From contig JAUWGN010000061.1 of the NCBI GenBank assembly GCA_030606385.1, positions 1 to 6,674 of the forward strand: 6,674 nucleotides of DNA, written 5' to 3'. The position numbers were made by a program, and so were the translations under genes. Below the pieces are notes generated by a model, which saw only the letters and a program-made list of their open reading frames with translations, was not told where the DNA came from and searched no databases. Shown one piece after another: positions 1 to 5,255 of this stretch. Within the stretch, counting starts at the first letter, position 1, and each line of letters starts with the position of its first letter. Origin of the DNA: Dehalococcoidia bacterium. Lineage in GTDB: Bacteria > Chloroflexota > Dehalococcoidia > GIF9 > AB-539-J10.

Positions 1-157
1 ACTTCAAAACCGACATCCTAGCCTCTTTAGCGCCTAACTCTGCAAGGATAGCATCGCGGTCATTAGCGTACTCTTTCGAGTGCCCCGCTTTCCCAAAGGA
101 GACGCTGAAACCCGCATCATTACTCGTTTCCGTGAACTCTCTTATAAGTAATACCAA
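1..157 (-). pseudogene. Partial minus-strand coding fragment, unknown function
   Basis: A minus-strand frame without stops runs from about 166 off the left edge. The only upstream start-like codon is a TTG at 157-155, with no ribosome-binding site before it. The readable peptide includes AGFSVSFGKAGHSKEYAND and then DAILAELGAKEAR, which has the look of a soluble helical bacterial protein; the opposite strand reads as Ser/Leu/Pro-rich antisense. I do not recognise a family. The coding look ends near 150, just where a thermonuclease-like fragment begins on the other strand, so the N-terminus was probably lost at a rearrangement junction. It could also be a chance open frame. The C-terminus lies outside the window. 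Confidence 0.3.
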
Positions 158-349
158 CGGGAAGCCCTAACTGCTAAACGTGGCATGTGGGCGGGTGTAT
201 CGCAGGATGATATAGTTTACATCACCCCGACTGGCAAGAAATATCACAAGTTGGGTTGCCGTTATCTTAACGAAAATCCCATTCCCATATCTTCGATGTT
301 TCTGGATGGGAGCGCAGTCCAGCGAAGTTCGAGGATAAGTGGCGTTTAG
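152..349 (+). pseudogene. Remnant of thermonuclease-like (SNase-type) protein C-terminus
   Basis: The frame has no start codon at its beginning; a TAA at 149-151 lies directly before it. It reads YQREALTAKRGMWAG, which resembles the last helix of staphylococcal-nuclease-fold proteins. It continues with YITPTGKKYHKLGCRYLNE and PIPIS. The 'TGKKYH..GCRYL' block is a small Cys/His tail that I know from the C-termini of some bacterial secreted thermonucleases and ComEC-like proteins. After PIPIS the expected tail ending in a Cys pair is missing and the frame runs into unrelated sequence to TAG at 347-349. The catalytic part of the nuclease is absent, so this is a gene relic. An ATG at 185 could start a short ORF, but no ribosome-binding site supports it. 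Family assignment is from motif recollection. Confidence 0.45.
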
Positions 350-525
350 CAATGATGATAATGGAAGGTGTAGCTACGGATGAGTATGTCAACTACGTTT
401 TTGCTGGTGGTACTTTGTATCCAATAGGTGGCAGAGACCCGGTATTTTGTCCTAAATGCTTGAATGAGATGTCGCAAATTGTAGATGAGACGTGGATTTG
501 TAGACATTGTGCGCATGATGTTTGA
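271..525 (+). pseudogene. Zinc-ribbon-like protein fragment, no clear start
   Basis: The open frame begins after TAA at 268-270 and ends at TGA 523-525. It overlaps the thermonuclease remnant in another frame. The protein-like part begins around IFDVSGWERSPAKFEDKWR (about 289 on) and ends with FCPKC, a 13-residue spacer, and CRHC, followed by AHDV. This CX2C-X13-CX2C pair is typical of a small zinc ribbon. The first ATG codons are at 352, 355 and 361, which would give a protein of 57 residues or fewer, without a good ribosome-binding site. The part upstream of 352 also looks coding, so I read this as the C-terminal end of a longer gene fused by deletion to the nuclease remnant. Function is unknown. 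It ends 57 bases before the LamG start. Confidence 0.35.
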
Positions 526-569
526 GTTCTATCAAAGGAATTTTGATTAAGGTGCTGAAAATTCTGAAT

Positions 570-578
570 GGAGGTGAT
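570..578 (+). promoter_or_regulatory. Ribosome-binding site of LamG gene 1
   Basis: GGAGGTGAT is a near-perfect anti-SD complement, with 8 bases between GGAGG and the ATG at 583. It overlaps an in-frame ATG at 568 and so decides in favour of the start at 583. The same nine bases precede the ATPase-like gene at 6426. Confidence 0.85.
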
Positions 579-582
579 AAAA

Positions 583-829
583 ATGGTACGCTTAACAATA
601 GCCGCCGTCATCAGTTTGGTCGTCATTAGCTTGAGATTTGCAGGCATCAGTTCTGCCAAAATTGACCCGAAAAACATTGTTGGGATGTGGCTCTTTGATG
701 AAGGCAAGGGGGATATCGCCAAGGATTCCTCGGGAAACAAAAATGATGGAACACTAATGAACGACCCAAAATGGGTTGATGGTAAGAAGAAGCCTGGCAA
801 GGCTTTGGAGTTCGATGGGAAGGATGATT
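583..829 (+). CDS. Secreted LamG-domain protein 1, 5' exon (interrupted by group II intron)
   Basis: This is the first 82 codons plus one base of a 256-residue protein; joined to 3151-3674 the coding length is 771 bases. Start 583 is chosen over 568 because the GGAGGTGAT site lies just before it. Residues 1-25 are a signal peptide (basic start, hydrophobic core, SSA at the cleavage site), so the protein is exported. The mature part begins the LamG/concanavalin A-like fold, with GMWLFDEGKGDIAKDSSGN and KNDGTL, then KALEFDGKDD. Read straight through, the frame hits TGA at 838-840 in the middle of the domain. That stop lies inside the intron and is not a real C-terminus. LamG domains usually bind carbohydrate or protein ligands outside the cell; the ligand is not predictable here. 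Confidence 0.85.
819..829 (+). other. Intron-binding sites IBS2 and IBS1 in the 5' exon
   Basis: GAAGG (819-823) and ATGATT (824-829) lie directly before the 5' splice site. ATGATT is the exact complement of AATCAT in the loop of the hairpin at 1251-1272 (EBS1). GAAGG is complementary to CCTTC at 1052-1056, a possible EBS2. The IBS1 match is strong because the partner lies in a well-formed hairpin loop. The IBS2 pairing is shorter and less certain. Confidence 0.6.
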
Positions 830-1250
830 GGGCGACCTGACAGTCGGATAAATCCGTAAGGATAATGTCTGATGTGCTGTAATCTGTAATGCTTCAAGGT
901 ATGGCAACATACTGGTGAAGTCATCTGAATTCCCTAATCAGATGTCCACAAAGTGGAGTGTAAGACAGTTCGGAATGAGCCTGTGAAAGCAGAAATGCTT
1001 CCATTTGCCCGACAAGTCGAAAAAGCTCACTCAAAGCACAGGGGGGACAGTCCTTCAAGGAATATAAATAGTGATATTTATAGGAAAGAGGGATTGGAGT
1101 GGAAAAGAAGGCCACGAAAGTTTATGTGAAAGCTACCTTAGCCACTCCTGACCAACTCTGGACAGAGGGATGGAAGTTGAATGAACATGAAGCACCTACC
1201 GTATTTGCCGACCCCTCAAAACTAAGGATATGGGGGGGAGACAGGAGTAT

Positions 1251-1272
1251 CCTGTGGATAATCATACACAGG
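1251..1272 (+). other. EBS1 stem-loop in intron domain I
   Basis: CCTGTG (1251-1256) pairs with CACAGG (1267-1272) around the 10-base loop GATAATCATA. AATCAT (1260-1265) is the exact complement of the last six bases of the 5' exon. The two bases before it (1258-1259) also match the first two bases of exon 2, so eight bases of the ligated exons are complementary to the loop. A competing five-pair hairpin (1241-1245 with 1251-1255) is possible. Confidence 0.7.
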
Positions 1273-1426
1273 AGAAACCCATAACGATGGAGTTTGCGTT
1301 ATGGGGTATGGACAATGCTATAAGGGTATAAGCAATCCATCCTGACTATGATAAGTAAGTCTTACGAAAACATACGGGGTGACAACAGCCATCCATCGTA
1401 ATAGTGCAGATTACGGAACTGGGAAA

Positions 1427-1551
1427 ACCGATAGGAATTCCTCAATAAAGAGGATAGGAATAGCTTGCGAACCGAAAGACCTATCGGTGAAAGGCGGTCT
1501 CATGGTAGTCTACGTTTCACCGTAATGGTGTTAGCATGGCGAAGGAGACCG
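1427..1551 (+). other. Intron hairpins consistent with domains II and III
   Basis: ACCGATAGG (1427-1435) pairs perfectly with CCTATCGGT (1480-1488). CGGTCTC (1495-1501) pairs perfectly with GAGACCG (1545-1551). Their position between the EBS1-bearing domain I and the domain IV stem that starts at 1554 fits domains II and III. The assignment is by order and pairing only. Confidence 0.55.
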
Positions 1552-1583
1552 AGCAAAGTTCATCAGCCAAATCCAAAGAGACG

Positions 1584-1590
1584 AAAGGAG
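1584..1590 (+). promoter_or_regulatory. Ribosome-binding site of the intron-encoded protein
   Basis: AAAGGAG lies 7 bases before the ATG at 1598, inside the domain IV loop. It supports that start for the reverse transcriptase fragment. Confidence 0.6.
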
Positions 1591-1597
1591 AAATCCG

Positions 1598-2287
1598 ATG
1601 CCAAAAAAGATGGTAAGAGTGGCAGCACCCAAAATGGTAGAACTTTATCAATCGTGTATTGGCAGACCGATTCGTCGTCTACAGAAAAGGCTGGCAAAGA
1701 AGGCTATTCGAGAGTCTGACCATAGGTTTGAAAACCTTCACAATCTAATGTATAACCAAAAATGGGTCTCAGCCTCTTTGAAAATGGTATTGAAAAACAA
1801 AGGTAGCAATACAGCAGGTAGTGATGGAATAACAAAGAAACATCTCAAAGACGAAAAGACCAAAGAAGCATTTATCAGGTCTATTATCTATGAGATGAAA
1901 AATGACTTGTATGAACCGGAGCCTGCAAGAAGGGTGTATATACCAAAAGAAAAAGGTGGAAAACGCCCTTTGGGTATTCCTACCCTGAAGGATAGGGTTG
2001 TCCAGCAAACATTAAAGCTAATCATAGAACCTATATTCGAGAGTGATTTCTATAATTGCTCCATCGGATTTAGACCAAATCGCAATTGTCATGATGCGTT
2101 ACCCAGTATGTATAACCATATCCAATCCAGACAGAAGTATTTTTGGGTGATGGAGGGTGATATACGGGGATGTTTCGACAATATCAATCATAAGATATTG
2201 TTGAGAATTATTAAGAGACGCATCAAAGACGTAAATATAGCAAGAGCAAACATGCGATATACACTTCAGTGCCGAATAGGAAAATAA
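1598..2287 (+). pseudogene. ltrA-like: Group II intron reverse transcriptase, N-terminal half only (lacks YADD)
   Basis: 229 codons from an ATG with a good ribosome-binding site. The N-terminal RT blocks are in order: the entry region with NTAGSDGITKKHL (near residue 70); the conserved KRPLGIPTLKDRVVQ block; SIGFRPNRNCHDAL; and MEGDIRGCFDNINHKILL, holding the first catalytic Asp (residue 188). About 15 residues later the homology stops, and the frame ends in unrelated residues at TAA 2285-2287. Blocks RT5-RT7, including the YADD motif with the other catalytic Asp residues, and part of the thumb are missing. The maturase domain follows directly in another frame. A complete protein of this class is roughly 550-600 residues, so some 150-200 residues appear deleted around 2230-2265. 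Reverse transcription by this copy should be impossible. Confidence 0.88.
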
Positions 2288-2538
2288 ATAGGTTTAAGCA
2301 AAAGATACAGCGGACTACTAATCGGCGAAGTGCAGAGGTCGAATCTGTAGCCCATAAGATTATGGCAATAAATTCAATAGTTATAGGATTTGCTGAGTAT
2401 TATAGGTATACCAATTGGAAAGCTTTAGGTGTACCATCAACACTGGATTGGTCTATAGACGACAATCTATATTGGTGGTTAAAGAGAAAGCATCCGAAAT
2501 CAACTCATAAGCAAATCAAGGAAAAATATTGCCCGTAA
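2269..2538 (+). pseudogene. Group II intron maturase (domain X) fragment
   Basis: This is the maturase part of the same intron protein, shifted one frame from the RT fragment. The related sequence begins slightly upstream of the GTG at 2269. It reads VPNRKINRFKQKI, then AINSIVIGFAEYYRYTNW, and later YWWLKRKHPKSTHKQIKEKY. This is the standard domain X signature (an 'I..I.GWA.YYRY' helix, then a Trp-rich helix and 'RRHP.....I..KY'). It binds intron RNA and helps it fold for splicing. In the intact protein it follows the thumb directly; here the deletion cuts it from the RT. It ends at TAA 2536-2538, created by a short repeat inserted just after KEKY. No ribosome-binding site suggests independent translation, so it is a dead piece. 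Confidence 0.85.
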
Positions 2539-3026
2539 GCCCAGCGAATGCGCCAGGCGTCGGTTGCTTCTTGCATAGACAAAGAAGATACAGGTTAAAC
2601 GGTGGTACAATTGATAGAGATAACATAGGGTTTAAGATAGAAGCCAACTATGTCACTGACGAAGAAATAATATGGTTAGAAAAGATGAGTGATAGACAAT
2701 CCAAGAAATACCTACCAAAGAAAAAGCTGAACCCTTTCATCACCTATCAATATGAAGTGGAATACAACTATGATATAGAAAAGAAATGGGAAGGTAGTAG
2801 TGCCAACCCATATATAAGTGATGAATATTGGACAGGAAAGAAATTAGCATTGAAAAGAGACAAGTATACATGCAGAAATTGCAGAACAAGGGTAACGATT
2901 GGGGTAGACGTACACTGTCACCACATAGATGGTGATAGCAGTAATAACAGCCTTAGTAACCTTGCAACGCTTTGTATGACTTGTCATTTTCTCACCTATG
3001 GTAAAGAAAACGAACTTAACCTTTAA
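2529..3026 (+). pseudogene. HNH endonuclease domain of the intron-encoded protein
   Basis: This is the C-terminal third of the intron protein, in a third frame. The true homologous part starts about 2577 (RQRRYRLNGGTIDRDNIGF), after the inserted repeat. The TTG at 2529 is only a formal start inside the maturase end. A Lys-rich linker leads to the zinc-type HNH fold: CRNC at 2871-2882, then HCHHIDGD, NNSLSNLATLC and MTCH. In active group II intron proteins this domain nicks the bottom strand of the target DNA to prime reverse transcription. All expected Cys, His and Asn positions are present, so the domain itself looks conserved. It is separated from the RT and maturase by frame changes and has no visible ribosome-binding site, so expression is unlikely. 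Confidence 0.85.
2532..2575 (+). repeat. Short dispersed repeat, copy 1, inserted in the intron protein gene
   Basis: CCCGTAAGCCCAGCGAA begins the copy; CGCCAG and CGTCGGT follow, then a TTGCA end. It matches 5793-5834 with about 30 of the first 34 bases identical. It sits exactly between the maturase fragment (ending KEKY) and the HNH part (resuming RQRRYRLNG) and changes the frame, so it looks like an insertion into the gene. The core has partial self-complementarity (AAGC near the left end, GCTT near the right; GCGAA and CGC inside). This points to a small non-autonomous palindromic element, but no terminal duplication is obvious. Confidence 0.65.
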
Positions 3027-3041
3027 GTTTACTTTATGGTA

Positions 3042-3052
3042 GATGAACTTTG
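3042..3052 (+). other. 3' arm of the intron domain IV stem
   Basis: GATGAACTTTG is the perfect complement of CAAAGTTCATC at 1554-1564, giving 11 base pairs that close the loop carrying the whole protein gene. It ends three bases before domain V. That such a long stem is still perfect argues that the RNA scaffold is still under selection or is of recent origin. Confidence 0.7.
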
Positions 3053-3055
3053 ACC

Positions 3056-3089
3056 GAGCCGTGTGCGTGGAGACACGCTTGCACGGTTT
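3056..3089 (+). ncRNA. Group II intron domain V (catalytic hairpin)
   Basis: The hairpin is exactly 34 bases, beginning GAGCCGTG and ending GCACGGTTT. The lower helix has nine pairs including G-U wobbles. The upper helix GCGTG/CACGC is capped by a GAGA (GNRA) tetraloop, with a two-base bulge (UU) on the 3' side. The AGC catalytic triad is at 3057-3059. All standard elements are present, so the splicing core looks functional. Confidence 0.92.
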
Positions 3090-3150
3090 AGCCGAGGGCT
3101 TGAGGAAAACCTAACTGGAAACAGAGAAGGCGTCCTCATTCTACTCGCAT
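3090..3150 (+). ncRNA. Group II intron domain VI with branch-point A3143
   Basis: CGAG (3093-3096) pairs with CTCG (3144-3147). The next pairs (3097-3098 with 3141-3142) leave A3143 bulged, eight bases from the intron end, where the branch-point adenosine is expected. Further up, TGAGGA (3101-3106) pairs with TCCTCA (3133-3138), then CCT with AGG and CTG with CAG around a GAAA loop. The intron ends CGCAT at 3150. Confidence 0.82.
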
Positions 3151-3674
3151 ATGTCATCGTTCATATTGGCGCTCCGCCGCAAAGCATAACCTTGGAGGCA
3201 TGGATTTATCCTATAGAAGGAGGTATTGTTTTCGTTGAGGAGGGTCAGCAAGCATTAGATGGGGGATGGTATGATTCGCACATGGAAATCTTATCCTCCG
3301 GCGAATTTAAGGTTGGCTTTTGGACTGGAGCAGAGCAAGGTATTTCTTTGGGTAAATTCAGTTTTAAGAATTGGTATAATGTGGTTATGACTTACGACAA
3401 AAGCAAGAATAGTATAAAAGGATATGTCAATGGCGAGTTAATGGAATCTGGAACGCTTGTCAAACTAAATCCGGGAGACCTTTGGTATGCTATAGGCGCT
3501 CGCACCGCTACCAACCTTGGCGATGGAACGCATTTCAATGGTATCATTGACAAAGCTGCAGTTTACAATGTTGCTCTAAGTGAAGAAGATATCAAACAAA
3601 ATTACCAGGCAGCCAGTGCCGTTTTCCCCGCAGGCAAACTCACCAACACATGGGGAGACATCAAGCAACAATAG
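3151..3674 (+). CDS. Secreted LamG-domain protein 1, 3' exon
   Basis: This is the C-terminal part of the split LamG protein (residues 83-256); its first two bases complete the Tyr codon begun at 829. It reads VIVHIGAPPQSITLEAWIYP, the second strand set of the LamG sandwich. Then come FSFKNWYNVVMTYD, KGYVNGELMESG and GIIDKAAVYNVALSEEDIKQN, the usual closing 'IDE..IYN.ALSE.EI' block. After the domain a short tail reads AGKLTNTWGDIKQQ, shared in pattern with the second LamG protein. The open frame runs back to 3063 into intron domains V and VI; that upstream part is RNA, not protein. The TAG stop at 3672-3674 is followed 12 bases later by a terminator. Extracellular binding or adhesion is the likely role. 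Confidence 0.87.
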
Positions 3675-3685
3675 ACTTCATCATC

Positions 3686-3717
3686 AAGGCAGGGATAACA
3701 TCATCCTTGCCTTTTTT
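3686..3717 (+). terminator. Intrinsic terminator of LamG gene 1
   Basis: An 11-base-pair stem AAGGCAGGGAT/ATCCTTGCCTT has one G-T pair, a 6-base loop and a run of six T that begins in the stem end. It sits 12 bases after the LamG stop codon and ends the transcript that contains the intron. Confidence 0.85.
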
Positions 3718-3990
3718 CATGCCTGTAAGCAATTTCTGCGCCCAAAAATTCTGCATTCGTATCATACCTATCTCCATCGAAACTATGCACCACAGGACGC
3801 CTCAGAAGCTCAGACGCACTCCGCGCACATGCTGGAGGAATATCATAAATATGTTGCGCGGATGCTTTCGATGATGTAAAATGATGTTGTGATAAAATCA
3901 GCGTATGTGAATAACTTCGTAGAATAAGGTAATGATTGACCTATTACCTTTTCAAACATAAGAATTTGTAGAGAAGCCTATATAGATGCG
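3718..3990. other. Intergenic stretch without a convincing gene
   Basis: A plus-strand frame through 3877-3879 reads HSYHTYLHRNY and AHMLEEYHKYVARMLSMM at its end. It has no start codon after the terminator and no ribosome-binding site, so it could be a decayed gene end or chance. A hairpin with AAGGTAAT (3926-3933) and ATTACCTT (3943-3950) followed by TTC is a weak terminator candidate. I see no RNA gene. Confidence 0.4.
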
Positions 3991-4002
3991 ATTTCGATTG
4001 TC

Positions 4003-4047
4003 GTCTTGATTTTACAAAAGAGTTCGGTTTGGGTGTAAAATCAAGAC
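4003..4047 (+). repeat. 45-base stem-loop repeat, upstream copy (flanks LamG gene 2)
   Basis: GTCTTGATTTTACA (4003-4016) and its perfect reverse complement (4034-4047) enclose a 17-base loop AAAGAGTTCGGTTTGGG. The copy at 4918-4962 is identical except one base in the loop (GAG to GAA). Sitting 70 bases before the LamG start and again after its stop, the pair looks like a small palindromic element or a mobile-unit border rather than a simple terminator; no T run follows. Confidence 0.85.
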
Positions 4048-4105
4048 AAAGATTTTTGCCGTTAGTGTATTGCCAAAACTACAGGTTATGCCAATAGAAA
4101 AATAC

Positions 4106-4111
4106 GGAGGT
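4106..4111 (+). promoter_or_regulatory. Ribosome-binding site of LamG gene 2
   Basis: GGAGGT lies 7 bases (counted from GGAGG) before ATG 4118. It shows that the upstream in-frame starts from 4070 on are not used, and it puts the signal peptide at the N-terminus. Confidence 0.85.
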
Positions 4112-4117
4112 ATAACG

Positions 4118-4903
4118 ATGAAATTTATAATGTTCCTGTTTGCCCTGCTTTTCCTCTGTGCCAGCTCCCTTTATGCCTTGGACAAGGAAGGGCTTATGCT
4201 TTACCTTCCTTTCGATGAGGGAAGCGGCGATGTGGCGAAGGACGCTTCAGGCAACGGAAACGACGGGGAACTTCAGGGAAAATGCAAATGGGTTGAAGGA
4301 AAGTTCGGTAAGGCTCTCCATCTTTCAGCGGCAGCTGACTACGTGGAAGTCCCTCATAGCGACTCTTTGGATATAAAGCAGGACATAACTATGGAGATAT
4401 GGGCGAAGGTAGATTCCATGAGTGCTGACCCTTATTGTTCTTTTATCACCAAGTGCACAGCCGATAGTGTAGGAGCTTATATGCTGCATGTCGATGGTTC
4501 GGCAGGTGAGGTTGTAATTGACCCACTTGTATTTATAAATAACAGTTACGCTCAGTGGCCATCTGCGCGAGGTGCGGCGCCTTTTGGCGAATGGCATTAC
4601 TTTACAGGGTCATACGATGGCTCTGAATATAGGACCTATATAGACGGAAAACTGGAAGCTACATTCAAAAGAGCACCAGGAGGTGAAATTGATCACAGTG
4701 ATGCCCCTGTCGCGATAGGACGCGATAACAGATCTCCAATTCCTGGAGGCCGGTTCATGGATTGCATCGTTGATGAAGCCAGAATTTGGAATCGCGTATT
4801 AAGCCAAAGCGAGATCAAAGAAGCAATGGAAGGTATTCTTCTCTCCGTTGAGCCCAAAGAGCTCCTCACCGCTACGTGGGGGGAGATAAAAGCGAGGTAC
4901 TGA
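4118..4903 (+). CDS. Secreted LamG-domain protein 2
   Basis: A complete protein of 261 residues. The start is set by the CGGAGGT site. Residues 1-20 are a signal peptide (KFIMFLFALLFLCASS core, cleavage after YA before LDKEG). A Cys at position 14 is not in a proper lipobox, so a lipoprotein is unlikely. The LamG domain follows: GLMLYLPFDEGSGDVAKDAS, KALHLSAAADYVEVPHS, then ITMEIWAKVD, EWHYFTGSYDGSEYRTYIDG and IVDEARIWNRVLSQSEIKEA. This is the standard N- to C-terminal order of bacterial LamG (Laminin_G_3-like) domains. The tail after the domain reads ELLTATWGEIKARY, like that of LamG protein 1. It is uninterrupted, unlike its paralogue, and lies between two copies of the 45-base stem-loop repeat. 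Export and ligand binding outside the cell are likely; the ligand is unknown. Confidence 0.92.
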   Translation: MKFIMFLFALLFLCASSLYALDKEGLMLYLPFDEGSGDVAKDASGNGNDGELQGKCKWVEGKFGKALHLSAAADYVEVPHSDSLDIKQDITMEIWAKVDSMSADPYCSFITKCTADSVGAYMLHVDGSAGEVVIDPLVFINNSYAQWPSARGAAPFGEWHYFTGSYDGSEYRTYIDGKLEATFKRAPGGEIDHSDAPVAIGRDNRSPIPGGRFMDCIVDEARIWNRVLSQSEIKEAMEGILLSVEPKELLTATWGEIKARY

Positions 4904-4917
4904 AAATCCCAATCTTT

Positions 4918-4962
4918 GTCTTGATTTTACAAAAGAATTCGGTTTGGGTGTAAAATCAAGAC
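4918..4962 (+). repeat. 45-base stem-loop repeat, downstream copy (flanks LamG gene 2)
   Basis: The same GTCTTGATTTTACA arms (4918-4931 and 4949-4962) and loop as at 4003-4047, in the same orientation, with one base different. It starts 14 bases after the LamG stop, so it may also end transcription, although no T run follows. The bases facing the gene (AATCTTT before the left arm) are the reverse complement of the bases facing the gene at the upstream copy (AAAGATT). Confidence 0.85.
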
Positions 4963-5110
4963 GAAAATCTTTCCTGAGAAATTCATTTGGAGTTGCTTCC
5001 ATTATTCCCATTTAACTTCTCTTGAATTGCTTTAGCTCCAACACTACCACAGTCATTGGTTCTCTTGCTACCATTTCCACCACATTGTTAAAGCTATCTC
5101 AGCGCTTCGA

Positions 5111-5191
5111 ATGCCTAAAGGTGTACAGGTAACTGCCTGGCAATTCGTGTTGACTATTTTGTGGTGGAGCATATTGGGATTTTCCAAATGA
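5111..5191 (+). CDS. Possible 26-residue membrane peptide
   Basis: An ATG at 5111 opens a 26-residue peptide ending at TGA 5189-5191. After a short basic start (MPKG) it reads VTAWQFVLTILWWSILGF, a strongly hydrophobic, Trp-rich stretch of membrane-spanning length, then SK. The contrast with its polar surroundings is what draws attention. No Shine-Dalgarno site precedes it, and the frame is open upstream to about 5036 with His-rich, non-protein-like sequence. It may be a true small membrane protein, the end of a decayed membrane protein, or chance. Confidence 0.25.
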   Translation: MPKGVQVTAWQFVLTILWWSILGFSK

Positions 5192-5255
5192 GCTTAGATT
5201 GGCTCTCTAACGCCTCCGTTTTTTCCACCTCGATGATTTTCAGGGAAGTTCGAAT

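Larger units (their letters stand above)
830..3150 (+). mobile_element. Group II intron with degraded RT-maturase-HNH protein, inserted in LamG gene 1
   Basis: This is a self-splicing retroelement of 2321 bases in the sense orientation of its host gene. Boundaries come from three agreeing signs. The 5' end reads GGGCGACC, close to the GUGYG consensus. The 3' end is domain V, then domain VI ending in CGCAT (AY-type end). Joining 829 to 3151 makes a TAT (Tyr) codon and restores an uninterrupted LamG frame (GKDD-Y-VIVHIG). Domain I spans about 830-1420 and carries the EBS1 hairpin. Helices at 1427-1488 and 1495-1551 fit domains II and III. Domain IV is closed by an 11-base-pair stem (1554-1564 with 3042-3052) and contains the protein gene. 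The base just 5' of EBS1 (U1259) can pair with the first base of exon 2 (A3151), a delta-delta' type contact seen in IIA-like introns. The encoded protein is inactivated, so mobility is probably lost. Confidence 0.92.

Noticed and set aside
568..840. Complete 90-residue protein ending ...GKDDWAT
   Set aside because: The stop lies in the first bases of the group II intron, and ATG 568 overlaps the ribosome-binding site of the true start at 583. The gene continues after 3150.
393..910. Minus-strand ORFs opposite the zinc-ribbon fragment and LamG exon 1
   Set aside because: They are antisense shadows of LamG exon 1 and its upstream region, rich in Ser/Pro/His, without starts or family resemblance.
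1099..1284. 61-residue ORF in the first part of the intron
   Set aside because: It overlaps domain I, including the EBS1 hairpin, and has no recognisable protein sequence. It is structured intron RNA.
3063..3150. N-terminal extension of LamG exon 2 from an apparent start at 3063
   Set aside because: These codons are domain V and domain VI of the intron. The coding exon starts at 3151.
3580..3879. Plus-strand ORFs overlapping the end of LamG gene 1 and its terminator
   Set aside because: They begin inside the LamG coding sequence in other frames and read through a strong intrinsic terminator. Only the last part looks slightly protein-like.
3600..4070. tRNA or other known RNA gene
   Set aside because: Only simple hairpins are visible. 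No cloverleaf or conserved tRNA motifs were found here or elsewhere in the window.
4003..4962. CRISPR-like array
   Set aside because: There are only two copies, separated by a whole gene, with internal palindromes and no spacers. This is a stem-loop repeat, not a CRISPR.
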